Of a DNA stretch of 14,432 nucleotides, positions 1 through 7,583 are shown in pieces; positions within the stretch are counted from its first letter, which is position 1; each line of letters starts with the position of its first letter. The stretch spans positions 1 to 14,432 of the forward strand of contig JAEWNU010000166.1 in the NCBI GenBank assembly GCA_023456995.1. Direction: 5' to 3'. A model generated the notes under the pieces. The model did not search any database. It was not told where the DNA came from and saw only the letters and a program-made list of their open reading frames with translations. The translations under genes and the position numbers were made by a program. This DNA is from Bacillota bacterium. Lineage in GTDB: Bacteria > Bacillota > Clostridia > Oscillospirales > Ruminococcaceae.

Positions 1-550
1 CCAGTGCCGTCTCAGGGTAATTTGGCGCAGCGGAATATTTTAATCCAAGTTTCTCCTGCGCATATTTAAAGTCGGGCAGCCAAACTTCGACCCAAGGTGA
101 AAGCATTTGGATGGTTTCAGCCTTTTCATAGCCGCCACAATTGTATACAACCGGCAGCGAAAGTCCGTTTTGCCGCGCCAGCCTTAAGGCCTCGATAATT
201 CCAATGGCGTAGTGCGTCGGGGTGACAAGGTTGATGTTATGTGCACCCTGTCCCTGTAGCTCGAGAAATATTTCGGCCAGACGGGCGGACGAAACCAGCT
301 GTCCCTTGCCGCCATGACTGATCTCCTGGTTTTGGCAAAACACACAGCCTAGCGTACAGTGCGAAAAAAAGATGGTGCCTGAGCCTTTTGTACCCGAAAT
401 GCAGGGTTCCTCCCAGTGATGCAGCGCCGCGCGGGCAATTTTAACGTACGGTCCGGCTTTGCAATAACCCAAGCGGGAGGTGCGGTCAGCGCCGCAGTTG
501 CGCGGACAAAGACGGCATTCAATTAAATTCTCAGGTAAAAAACGATTCAT
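1..550 (-). CDS. PflX/PflA-like radical SAM protein (3' end cut off by window)
   Basis: The first 183 residues are present; the C-terminus lies beyond base 1. Residues 65-72 (CTLGCVFC) form the CX3CX2C cluster that binds the 4Fe-4S/SAM centre. A second cysteine group lies before it (C12, C15, C19, C30, in a context ECRLCPRNCG...GYC), which is typical of the COG1313/PflX group of pyruvate-formate-lyase-activase-like proteins. Later motifs fit the same family: NLVTPTHY (107-114), VVYNCGGYE (134-142) and WLPDFKY (157-163). The start is ATG at 550 with GAAGGAG six bases upstream. Family members are cytosolic radical enzymes whose substrate is generally unknown, so glycyl-radical activation is only an analogy here. 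A promoter at 594-622 suggests it is the first or only gene of its transcript. Family assignment is firm; the exact substrate cannot be told. Confidence 0.88.
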   Translation of the reverse strand, partial: MNRFLPENLIECRLCPRNCGADRTSRLGYCKAGPYVKIARAALHHWEEPCISGTKGSGTIFFSHCTLGCVFCQNQEISHGGKGQLVSSARLAEIFLELQGQGAHNINLVTPTHYAIGIIEALRLARQNGLSLPVVYNCGGYEKAETIQMLSPWVEVWLPDFKYAQEKLGLKYSAAPNYPETAL

Positions 551-593
551 GGGCAGCTCCTTCGCCGATTAGGCAAGCCTTTATGCAAAATCC

Positions 594-622
594 ATCATAG
601 CGCGCAAAACATAAAGTTGCAA
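594..622 (-). promoter_or_regulatory. Sigma-A-type promoter of the radical SAM gene
   Basis: Read on the minus strand, a -35 TTGCAA (622-617) and a -10 TATGAT (599-594) are separated by exactly 17 bases. The expected transcription start is about 35-40 bases before the ATG at 550. Identified by eye only. Confidence 0.6.
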
Positions 623-714
623 GAAAAATACTAAAAGCCCTTTGCGAAATGATAGATATTAAATTATCTCTAAGGTGGATGTTAAAAAGCGTTGTGATGC
701 GCGTATAAAAGCCA

Positions 715-753
715 AAGGGTTTGCTGTCCGCTCTGTGCAGATCGCAAACCCTT
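715..753 (-). terminator. Probable intrinsic terminator of the kinase-like gene
   Basis: A perfect 10-bp inverted repeat, AAGGGTTTGC (715-724) and GCAAACCCTT (744-753), encloses a 19-base loop. On the minus strand it is followed by TTGGCTTTTA, a moderate U tract. It lies about 70 bases downstream of the kinase-like gene's stop. The rest of the 551-821 gap holds the radical SAM promoter and no supportable gene. Confidence 0.5.
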
Positions 754-821
754 GTTTAAGTGAACCTGACCCATACTTTTGTTGGCTACTCTGCCTTGTG
801 CCATACCATAGGCATTTATAG

Positions 822-1943
822 CTATGGCTGTGGCGCATTGCAACTGTCAGAAAGAATGATGTGCAGCAGCGAAAAGCGGTCGCGCAGCATGTCCGCGACT
901 GGCGGCGGACTTTTTAAGATTAGGGTGTCGTCGTCCTCCGGAGCCAGCGGCAGGCTGATGGCTACGGTGGTGCCCTCATCTTCCTTTGACGCAATAGCTA
1001 AGGTGCCGTCATGCAGGGCGATAATCTGTCGCGCCACTGATAAACCAAGGCCGCTGCCAGACATCGGCAAGCCTTCGTGATCGTAAGAAAAAAAAGGCTC
1101 ACACACTTTATCCAACAGGCTTTGTGGAATGCCCTGGCCGCGATCTCTTATCGTGATGTGTGCGCGGGCGTCATCGGCAGTCAGTGTGATTGCAATGGAA
1201 TTATCGGGCTTGGTAAAGCGGCAGCAGTTGGAAATAATATGGAGCAGGGCGTGACTAAGCAGCGTATCGTCAGACATCAGGTATACCGGCGCTTCGGGTA
1301 TATCTAAAGAAAGTCCAATACCGATTGAATCTGTCAGTACGCCGGCGGCTAGCCCCAACCGTCTTAAAAGATCGCTCAGATCCAGAAGCGCGGGCGAAAA
1401 TGGCTCTTTCCCCAGCATAAAGCGAAGATGCGCTGTAAAATCAATAGTAAAACGCAACATGTGATAGCTGTTGAGATTTATCTGCTGTGTCAATGCGCAC
1501 AACCGTTCGTTTTGCTGAACATCGGGCATGCGGGCAATGGTGGAAATACCCGCAAAAATATTTGACAGAGGGGCGCGCAGCCTCTCGGAAATAGCAGAAG
1601 TCAAAAAGTCGATGCTCTGTGGCAGCATAGGCGTATCCTGCGAGTCGGAAAACCCAAAAGAGATGAGAAAACCGTCTTCAATTGGGGTGAACGACGCCGC
1701 AAAATGAGCCATGGCAGTGAGTGGAACAGAAAAAGCATGTGGTTCGTTAGGGGTGGCTTTTTTAATCGCATCAAGCTGTGCAGAATTAACCAGCAGAGAA
1801 AGGCCGTTAGGAACGGACAATGCGGGATAGTGCCTAAGGGCGCATTCGTTGACCCATACTATTAATAGGTCGTGGTCAGCTACTGCAAACGGGATGGGGG
1901 ATTTGCTATGCAATTGTTGAATTAGGGATAGTTGAGATTGCAT
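822..1943 (-). CDS. Soluble sensor histidine-kinase-like protein lacking the H-box histidine
   Basis: 373 residues with no membrane segment. Residues about 12-100 resemble a degenerate PAS sensor (IPFAVADHDLLIVWVNE). Residues about 110-175 are DHp-like, and about 185-334 are a HATPase_c domain with N-box HIISNCCRFT (N239), G1 DRGQGI (268-272), F-box PFF (283-285) and G2 GSGLGL (296-301). A 40-residue tail of unknown role follows. In the H-box the usual S-H-E-L-R-x-P-L reads SERLRAPL (119-126), so Glu120 stands where the phospho-accepting His should be. The open frame extends 26 codons further upstream, but ATG at 1943 is preferred because AAAGGGG precedes it by about 8 bases. No response regulator gene is adjacent. 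The gene is divergent from gap. It could be a regulatory pseudo-kinase, or an ATPase-type switch like the anti-sigma kinases. Fold assignment is firm; activity is uncertain. Confidence 0.85.
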   Translation of the reverse strand: MQSQLSLIQQLHSKSPIPFAVADHDLLIVWVNECALRHYPALSVPNGLSLLVNSAQLDAIKKATPNEPHAFSVPLTAMAHFAASFTPIEDGFLISFGFSDSQDTPMLPQSIDFLTSAISERLRAPLSNIFAGISTIARMPDVQQNERLCALTQQINLNSYHMLRFTIDFTAHLRFMLGKEPFSPALLDLSDLLRRLGLAAGVLTDSIGIGLSLDIPEAPVYLMSDDTLLSHALLHIISNCCRFTKPDNSIAITLTADDARAHITIRDRGQGIPQSLLDKVCEPFFSYDHEGLPMSGSGLGLSVARQIIALHDGTLAIASKEDEGTTVAISLPLAPEDDDTLILKSPPPVADMLRDRFSLLHIILSDSCNAPQP

Positions 1944-1979
1944 ATAAACGACCCCTTTACAAGAAATATTTATATTAGT

Positions 1980-2008
1980 ATAGTACCATACTATTCGACA
2001 TGAAACAA
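1980..2008 (-). promoter_or_regulatory. Possible promoter of the kinase-like gene with embedded palindrome
   Basis: On the minus strand, TTGTTT (2008-2003) and TACTAT (1985-1980) are 17 bases apart, about 37 bases upstream of the chosen ATG. The -10 hexamer is one arm of a perfect inverted repeat ATAGTA-cca-TACTAT (1980-1994), so a regulator bound there would block the promoter. The -35 match is modest. Confidence 0.4.
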
Positions 2009-2020
2009 CGCGCTTCGACA

Positions 2021-2042
2021 AAATTTCTAAATTTAGGAATTT
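2021..2042. promoter_or_regulatory. 22-bp near-perfect palindrome in the kinase/gap divergent region
   Basis: The 22 bases read almost identically on both strands around the core CTAAATTTAG, with one mismatched pair. It lies just upstream of the kinase promoter -35 and about 90 bases upstream of the gap promoter. That placing would suit an operator acting on one or both genes, but AT-rich DNA produces such palindromes fairly often. Confidence 0.3.
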
Positions 2043-2107
2043 TTTATATATTAGTGTTTTAACGTGAAAATCGTTTCCAAAGAAAATAAAGATTTTGTGT
2101 TAATTTT

Positions 2108-2123
2108 ACCAAAAATTTTTGGT
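2108..2123. promoter_or_regulatory. Perfect 16-bp palindrome upstream of the gap promoter
   Basis: ACCAAAAATTTTTGGT is a perfect palindrome ending five bases before the proposed -35 of the first GAPDH gene. It may be an operator or activator site for glycolytic control. The regulator is not identifiable from the sequence. Confidence 0.4.
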
Positions 2124-2128
2124 TGCTC

Positions 2129-2157
2129 TTGTTATTATCTAAATTATGTGATATAAA
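2129..2157 (+). promoter_or_regulatory. Extended -10 sigma-A promoter of the first gap gene
   Basis: TTGTTA (2129-2134) and TATAAA (2152-2157) are 17 bases apart. TGA immediately before the -10 gives an extended -10 (TGnTATAAA). The start codon is about 50 bases downstream, leaving a short leader with the RBS GAAAGGA at 2192-2198. Confidence 0.6.
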
Positions 2158-2193
2158 ATAGACAAAATAAAAATGCAGTTAATATAATTTTGA

Positions 2194-3222
<1,029 letters not shown>

Positions 3223-3241
3223 AATTCTTTGAGTTTTGTGC

Positions 3242-3285
3242 AAAGCAGCCATACTGAGAAGAAAATTCTTGGTAGGGCTGCTTTT
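3242..3285 (+). terminator. Intrinsic terminator of the first gap gene
   Basis: AAAGCAGCC (3242-3250) pairs with GGCTGCTTT (3276-3284). The loop holds a second small stem, AAGAA/TTCTT (3259-3263/3266-3270), and the hairpin runs into TTTT. It begins 20 bases after the gap stop, which implies that the second gap gene is transcribed separately. Confidence 0.7.
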
Positions 3286-3423
3286 GGTACTTTAAAATAC
3301 AAATGTGCGCCAAAATTGCTAAAAAACTTACAAAGTGCCGAACTAATTGAGAAACTCACCAAATTGTTGAGGCAAAACCGCAAATTTATTGGCGTCCGCG
3401 CTCTAGCCACATTTGCTGAGCCG

Positions 3424-3436
3424 TGCTACAATAGCA
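3424..3436 (+). promoter_or_regulatory. Extended -10 element of the second gap gene inside a palindrome
   Basis: TGCTACAAT (3424-3432) is an extended -10 hexamer; the matching -35 is weak (TAGCCA at 3404-3409). The element sits in a perfect inverted repeat TGCTA-caa-TAGCA (3424-3436). The start codon follows about 40 bases downstream. Occupation of the palindrome would compete directly with RNA polymerase, but no regulator can be named. Confidence 0.45.
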
Positions 3437-3471
3437 GCGGAGTCCTATATTGTAACTGGAGGAGTTTCTTT

Positions 3472-4488
3472 ATGGCAGTAAAAATCGGCATTAACGGCTT
3501 TGGCAGAATCGGCAGAGTCGTATTGCGGCAGGCGCTGGCGATGCCTGAGCGCTTTGAAGTCTGCGCTGTCAACTACCGCAATGTAGACCTTGAGTATATG
3601 AAGTATATGATGAAGTATGATTCCACTTTTGGCCGTTTTCCCGGCACGGTGGAGGTTTATGAAAAGGGATTAATCTTTAACGGGGTTAAAGTTCCCGTCT
3701 TTAGCGAAGGCGACGCCGCTCAAGTGCCGTGGGGTGCGGTGGGGGCGGAATATATTGTTGAATCGACCGGCGCCTATGTCACAGCCGAAAAGTCTGCCGC
3801 ACATCTTGCTGCGGGGGCTAAAAAAGTCGTGATTACCGCTCCGGCTAAGGACAACTCCCCAACCTTTGTCATGGGTGTTAACCACAACGACTACACCAGC
3901 GATATGACGGTGGTTTCTAATGCCTCATGCACAACCAATTGCCTGGCACCGCTTGTCAAGGTCGTCAACGATGAGTTTGGTATCATACAGGGTCTGATGT
4001 CCACAATCCATTCCGCAACTGCAAAGCAAAAGGTTGTGGATGCACGTTCGATGAAGGACTGGCGCACCGGACGTTCGGTGTTTGGCAACATCATTCCCTC
4101 TACCACTGGTGCTGCAAAGGCGTGCGGGCTGGTTATCCCTGAGGTCAAGGGCAAGCTGACCGGTATGTCGTTCCGTATCCCCGCCGCTGATGTTTCCGTG
4201 ATTGACCTTACTGCACGTTTAGAAAAATCAACAACCTATGATGAAGTTTGCGCTGCGGTTAAAAAGGCGACCGAAACCACAATGAAGGGCATAATGGCCT
4301 ATTATGACGAGCAGGTGGTTTCACTCGATTTTCTGGGTGACACACACACCTGTAACTTTGATGCCAGCTCCGGTATTATGATTGACGATAATTTCATCAA
4401 GCTGCTGGCGTGGTACGATAACGAATGGGGTTATTCCAACAAGGTGTTGATGCTTATTGAGCATATGGCTGCGGTAGATGCGCGATAA
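3472..4488 (+). CDS. GAPDH paralogue with altered cofactor-site residues
   Basis: 338 residues, same fold and catalytic core as its upstream neighbour: NGFGRIGR (8-15), SNASCTTNC with Cys153, His180, STTGAAKAC and [11 protein letters not shown]. Three positions differ. The NAD-selecting Asp is Tyr35 (VNYRN instead of INDPF), followed by Arg36. The Pro of DGPS is Arg192 (DARS). The Thr in HxxTATQK is Lys185 (HSATAKQK), near the substrate phosphate pocket. Known NADP-using GapB enzymes also change the first two positions, though to other residues, so NADP preference is an inference. A different substrate is also possible. The frame is open upstream to 3229, but ATG at 3472 is chosen because GGAGGAG sits seven bases before it and because it aligns with the family N-terminus. 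The gene has its own promoter, separated from the first gap by a terminator. Confidence 0.93.
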   Translation: MAVKIGINGFGRIGRVVLRQALAMPERFEVCAVNYRNVDLEYMKYMMKYDSTFGRFPGTVEVYEKGLIFNGVKVPVFSEGDAAQVPWGAVGAEYIVESTGAYVTAEKSAAHLAAGAKKVVITAPAKDNSPTFVMGVNHNDYTSDMTVVSNASCTTNCLAPLVKVVNDEFGIIQGLMSTIHSATAKQKVVDARSMKDWRTGRSVFGNIIPSTTGAAKACGLVIPEVKGKLTGMSFRIPAADVSVIDLTARLEKSTTYDEVCAAVKKATETTMKGIMAYYDEQVVSLDFLGDTHTCNFDASSGIMIDDNFIKLLAWYDNEWGYSNKVLMLIEHMAAVDAR

Positions 4489-4521
4489 GCGTTGCATCTG
4501 TAAGCTTTGATTATTACGATG

Positions 4522-4818
4522 GAAAAATTCCCCCTTTAGACTGTTGACAAAGTGAACTGTGTAAAACAGTAACGGAGGAAAAGTGTGAAAGGACGGCGGG
4601 AGCCGTAGCGGGCATTCATGCCACCCGCTGCAATTAGCCAAGCCGTCAAGCCGCTCAAGCGGTCTGGCGGTGAGCCCCCACTTTTGCATTGGGGCGTACA
4701 ACGTGCGCCAGATTGATCGCCCGCAGGCGAAAACAGGTAATCTGCCTATTTTGCAAAGCTTGGTGTAAAAGACTGAGCGAAGCGAAGCTTTTTCGACAAG
4801 CTGAGGGGTGAAATTTTC
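4522..4818. repeat. MITE-like inverted-repeat element or structured RNA
   Basis: This fills most of the 366-base gap between the second gap gene and a GNAT gene. Bases 4522-4552 and 4788-4818 are imperfect terminal inverted repeats, 31 bp each; I count 23 matches without gaps. Inside are at least six short hairpins in a row: ACTGT/ACAGT (4556-4570 area), ACGGC-GGGA-GCCGT (4593-4606), AGCGGG/CCCGCT (4607-4629), CCGC-TCAA-GCGG (4651-4662), CCCCA/TGGGG (4676-4694) and TCGCC-cgca-GGCGA (4717-4730). No open frame of note and no transposase are present, and I see no clear target duplication. The end sequence with GAGCGAAGCGAAG and CTGAGGGG resembles repeats I associate with clostridial intergenic regions, but copy number cannot be judged here. 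A structured RNA reaching toward the GNAT gene is the alternative. Confidence 0.5.
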
Positions 4819-4828
4819 ACCCCTCTTT
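4803..4828 (+). terminator. Hairpin with short T tract at the end of the inverted-repeat element
   Basis: GAGGGGTG (4803-4810) and CACCCCTC (4818-4825) form a perfect 8-bp stem around an AAATTTT loop, followed by TTTAC. It may terminate transcription from the second gap gene, or act as an attenuator, because the GNAT start codon is only 30 bases downstream. The T tract is short. Confidence 0.45.
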
Positions 4829-4854
4829 ACAATTTAACGGAAGGGGATCCAACG

Positions 4855-5298
4855 ATGATCAGAAAAGTTGAGCCAAACGACCGTGAAACCTACATCGGGC
4901 TCGCACAGCAATTTTACAGCTCGGATGCGGTACAGCATACCATTCCGAGGCAATACATCGAGGCGACTTTTGATGAGCTGATGCGTTCAGATGTTTATGC
5001 GGACGGATACATCTTAACCCATGACGGAAAACCGGCGGGCTATGCGCTGATCGCAAAAACCTTCTCGTGCGAAGGCGGCGGGCTGACGGTCTGGATCGAA
5101 GAGGTATTTATTCTGCCGGAATACCGTTCGCTGGGGCTGGGCCGGGCATTGTTTACAACGCTTGAGGCAGAATATGGTCATTCGCTAGCGCGCATGCGTC
5201 TGGAGATAGAACCGGAAAATATGCGGGCAAAGAGCCTATACCAAAAGATGGGCTTTCAGGTGCTGCCCTATCAGCAGATGGTTAAGGAGTTTAAATAA
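4855..5298 (+). CDS. GNAT family N-acetyltransferase
   Basis: 147 residues, the usual size for a single-domain GNAT. The acetyl-CoA pyrophosphate loop is RSLGLG (91-96) in motif A, after the strand IEEVFILPEY (81-90). The C-terminal motif NMRAKSLYQKMGF (122-134) is the conserved N..A..LY.K.GF signature. The family transfers an acetyl group from acetyl-CoA to an amine; the acceptor here is unknown. The ATG at 4855 follows GGAAGGGG with an eight-base spacing. It appears monocistronic, flanked upstream by the inverted-repeat element and downstream by a strong terminator. Family call is firm; function beyond the family is unknown. Confidence 0.9.
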   Translation: MIRKVEPNDRETYIGLAQQFYSSDAVQHTIPRQYIEATFDELMRSDVYADGYILTHDGKPAGYALIAKTFSCEGGGLTVWIEEVFILPEYRSLGLGRALFTTLEAEYGHSLARMRLEIEPENMRAKSLYQKMGFQVLPYQQMVKEFK

Positions 5299-5304
5299 TA
5301 ACAG

Positions 5305-5353
5305 AAAGTGCTGCCGACAAAGGTCGACCTTTGTCAGCAGCACTTTTATTTTT
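5305..5353 (+). terminator. Strong intrinsic terminator after the GNAT gene
   Basis: A long hairpin: AAAGTGCTGC (5305-5314) pairs with GCAGCACTTT (5337-5346), and GACAAAGGT (5316-5324) with ACCTTTGTC (5327-5335), with one C/A mismatch between the two blocks. TATTTTTG follows. It starts six bases after the GNAT stop. It may also stop the convergent transcript of the 62-aa gene, though the opposite strand has a poorer T tract. Confidence 0.85.
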
Positions 5354-5404
5354 GGGGGAAATGACGCAGAGGTAAGGAATCTGCCTAATGCCTCGGCTTT
5401 TATC

Positions 5405-5593
5405 CTATTTAAGTAATCCAGTAGTCATCAATAGATTTACTAGTAAAAAAAACAGGCACATCATGGACACAATACCGGTGATAGAAATAATAAGCCGACA
5501 TTTATCCTCACCCTGCTTTTTGTCAATGATCACACATACAACAATAAGTACAATACTAAGAGCAAAACCGACAGCACTCATGGTCAACGACAT
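5405..5593 (-). CDS. Small two-helix membrane protein, unknown function
   Basis: 62 residues. Residues about 5-23 and 34-56 are strongly hydrophobic helices joined by a charged loop DKKQGEDKCR (24-33), so an integral membrane hairpin is expected. ATG at 5593 has AAAGGA 11 bases upstream, a slightly long spacing. A possible -10 TATGAT lies at 5625-5620 on the minus strand with only a weak -35. It lies downstream of the DUF1576-like gene on the same strand, about 200 bases away and separated from it by a hairpin at 5731-5769. I do not recognise a family. The composition supports a real membrane protein, but the existence of the gene rests on an ORF plus RBS only. Confidence 0.55.
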   Translation of the reverse strand: MSLTMSAVGFALSIVLIVVCVIIDKKQGEDKCRLIISITGIVSMMCLFFLLVNLLMTTGLLK

Positions 5594-5730
5594 TTACACA
5601 TCCGTCCTTTCATTAATTTATCATAGCGCACTGAACATCAAAAGAAAAGGGCTAAATTTATACACAGCAATTATTGAAGGAACTTCTCCCGTAAAAGTCG
5701 TCAAGTTGTTACTACAACCGATAAACGGTA

Positions 5731-5769
5731 CGCCCTCACAAAACGAACAAAAGCTCGTTTGTGAGGGCG
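5731..5769 (-). terminator. Long hairpin downstream of the DUF1576-like gene
   Basis: CGCCCTCACAAAACGA (5731-5746) pairs with TCGTTTGTGAGGGCG (5755-5769), with a single bulged A. It lies about 30 bases after the stop of the membrane protein gene on the minus strand, where a terminator belongs. The trailing sequence (TACCGTTTATC) has no real U run, so termination may be partial. The rest of the 5594-5799 gap shows nothing else I can support. Confidence 0.5.
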
Positions 5770-5799
5770 CTTATGAAATATTGGTTGGGAAAGTAAAGC

Positions 5800-7080
5800 T
5801 TAGCGGTCGGCATTGCGCCACCGGCGCGAAAAGCCCTGAATTAAAGACACCATGACCAGTGCAACCAAGCCAGCCGCAAAGCCGTTGTTATAAAGGTTGT
5901 AACCTCCGCAGGGATCGCCAACCGCCAGCACGACAGCAGCATGCAGAAAACCGGCGACAATGCCATAATACCAGCCAAACTGGCCTGATACGGGCGCAAG
6001 CGCCGTGCCAAATAGCGCGGCTAAAAGCATGCCGGGGTCGGTTTGGGTGGGGAACATAACATGCGAGGCAATCCAGACACCAAACATGATAGGAACGGTA
6101 TTCTTAGGATGCTCTCCGGCTGCGCCAAAGCCGATTGCTGTGAGGATTGCACCACACACAGGACCGTTAAGGTCACCGCCTACCAGCAATACATATCCCA
6201 GCGAGACAATGCCCATTGCGCCCATGTTCATCATGGTTGCGCCAATGCCGTCGGTAATGACAAAATCGGTAGGGGAACGCCCCGAGTGACGCATAATACG
6301 CCAGTAGGACAACAGGTTGAAATTGCACAGCAAAAAACCAAAAACGATCAGTACCACAATTAATACTACAAGATAAATCAACATAGACATTGGAAAGCCG
6401 TCATACCAGATCATGGAGGTTTTAATCGAACCGCCCATCGCCTTTGTAACCGAAGCGATCATCAGCGACATAAGGCCACCGGTAAAGCCAAAGTTAAAGA
6501 GGGTATAGCCCATATGGGTCGAAAAGGAATGTTCGGCTAGCGGTATAATTATGTAGCCGATCAAAGTACCGACACCGGCAGCAAGAATGATTCTCAGGAA
6601 TAGATGCACAGGGGTTTTTAGCAGAATGTCACTGACGATCGGTGCAAGTGTCGTAGAAAAAAGCGCTGCATTGGTATAGCGCGACATCGGTTGTCCTTTG
6701 ACCCTTGCATAAATCCAGACACCTAGGAAAAACGGCAGGATGTTGAGGGGGTTTTTTCCAAACAGCGAAAAGCCCGCCATCAAAAACATCATTGAAATGG
6801 TGCCGCCATTATATGGCGTTTTGATTAGCAGTGTTAGGCCAATTGAAATCAGGGTTACGATGCCGGCGTTTACCAGTGCTGCGCCGATGGAACCAATAAC
6901 AAAATAGTCGGTAATTAAAATATCAGAACAAAGAATATATGCGATAAGACCATCTAAAATGTTTTTGGGTGTTTCTAGAGCAAAGCCCGCGACGATCAAC
7001 GAAAGTGCAAGAGCCAAGCACATCCGTTTTGAAATTTGAGCATTATTAGGGACAGAAACTGCGTCGTATAGCTTTATCAT
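5800..7080 (-). CDS. DUF1576-like multi-spanning membrane protein with internal duplication
   Basis: 426 residues, mostly hydrophobic, with roughly ten or more membrane segments. Two homologous halves are visible. Residues about 58-212 contain GKNPLNILPFFLGVWIYARV (108-127), LFSTTLAPIVS (140-150) and GYTLFNFGFTGGL (191-203). Residues about 272-413 contain GEHPKNTVPIMFGVWIASHV (322-341), LFGTALAPVSG (356-366) and GYNLYNNGFAAGL (393-405). The pattern matches what I recall of the clostridial DUF1576 family, whose function is unknown; duplicated-half membrane proteins are often transporters or channels, which is only an inference here. The ATG at 7080 has AGAAAGGA six bases upstream. It is on the minus strand, divergent from trmB. 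The family name is from memory and should be confirmed by profile search. Confidence 0.8.
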   Translation of the reverse strand: MIKLYDAVSVPNNAQISKRMCLALALSLIVAGFALETPKNILDGLIAYILCSDILITDYFVIGSIGAALVNAGIVTLISIGLTLLIKTPYNGGTISMMFLMAGFSLFGKNPLNILPFFLGVWIYARVKGQPMSRYTNAALFSTTLAPIVSDILLKTPVHLFLRIILAAGVGTLIGYIIIPLAEHSFSTHMGYTLFNFGFTGGLMSLMIASVTKAMGGSIKTSMIWYDGFPMSMLIYLVVLIVVLIVFGFLLCNFNLLSYWRIMRHSGRSPTDFVITDGIGATMMNMGAMGIVSLGYVLLVGGDLNGPVCGAILTAIGFGAAGEHPKNTVPIMFGVWIASHVMFPTQTDPGMLLAALFGTALAPVSGQFGWYYGIVAGFLHAAVVLAVGDPCGGYNLYNNGFAAGLVALVMVSLIQGFSRRWRNADR

Positions 7081-7378
7081 GCAGGATCCTTTCTTAAACT
7101 TGCAGATTATTGATTTTATTTTATCAGACTTTAAATGCGTTTTCTACCCAAAATGTATAAAAAAATGAATTTAGTAAAATACTCACACATTTCTTATAAT
7201 TTTATGTGAAAAACGTAGGAGAATGGTCACCCCTGCAAGGTAAAATAGACTTGATCGACCTGGAAACGGGTTTTGCGGAATAAAATCAGAGGTTTAAGCG
7301 TTTTTAGATATAAAAAGCGCATATAAATGTTAGGGAAAAATCATACGCGCGGCAGGTTTTTCGATAAAGGCAAACCTC

Positions 7379-7407
7379 TTGCACAGGCAAAGGGTTTGCT
7401 ATATACT
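7379..7407 (+). promoter_or_regulatory. Sigma-A promoter of the trmB operon
   Basis: TTGCAC (7379-7384) and TATACT (7402-7407) are 17 bases apart. They overlap an inverted repeat GCAAACC (7370-7376) and GGTTTGC (7393-7399) that spans the spacer, a possible operator. Transcription would start near 7414, leaving a leader of about 170 bases before trmB. This is the clearest signal in the 7081-7583 gap, which I consider non-coding. Confidence 0.6.
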
Positions 7408-7472
7408 ATTACTACTCAGGACATGGCGAATTATTCAGTGCATGTACTTGACCGGTCGATTTTCTGCGCACC

Positions 7473-7500
7473 GCGCAAAAAGAAGTTGCGCTTCGTTTTA
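7473..7500 (+). promoter_or_regulatory. Hairpin plus T-rich tract in the trmB leader
   Basis: GCGCAA (7473-7478) pairs with TTGCGC (7486-7491) around a 7-base loop, followed by TTCGTTTTA. An overlapping alternative, GAAG/CTTC, competes for the same bases. It sits inside the leader about 90 bases before trmB and could be an attenuator or a weak terminator. Evidence is structural only. Confidence 0.3.
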
Positions 7501-7583
7501 TGCTGCAAGAAAAATAGGTTGGTCTGTCTTGTGCCACCGTTAAATAAGCGTATCTATAAAGGTTTTAAGCACGGAGGATGCAA

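Noticed and set aside
654..669. AGATA-TTAAAT-TATCT inverted repeat upstream of the radical SAM promoter
   Set aside because: Short and AT-only; expected often in such sequence and not placed over a promoter element.
760..1307. Plus-strand frames opposite the kinase-like gene
   Set aside because: They are shadows of the minus-strand kinase, whose conserved ATPase motifs prove the coding strand.
2095..2112. Rex-like site TTGTGTTAATTTTACCAA upstream of gap
   Set aside because: Only the left half-site (TTGTG) fits; the right half is degenerate and it overlaps a better palindrome.
3229..3471. Upstream extension of the second GAPDH frame (81 extra residues)
   Set aside because: It runs through the first gap gene's terminator and the second gene's promoter and RBS; family N-terminus and GGAGGAG support ATG at 3472.
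4574..4590. GGAGG followed by GTG-TGA, a possible minimal start-stop element
   Set aside because: Too short to distinguish from chance, and it lies inside a structured repeat; no longer frame follows.
5388..5855. 155-residue plus-strand frame
   Set aside because: Antisense to the 62-aa membrane protein and to the end of the DUF1576-like gene, spans a hairpin, and has no recognisable features or RBS.
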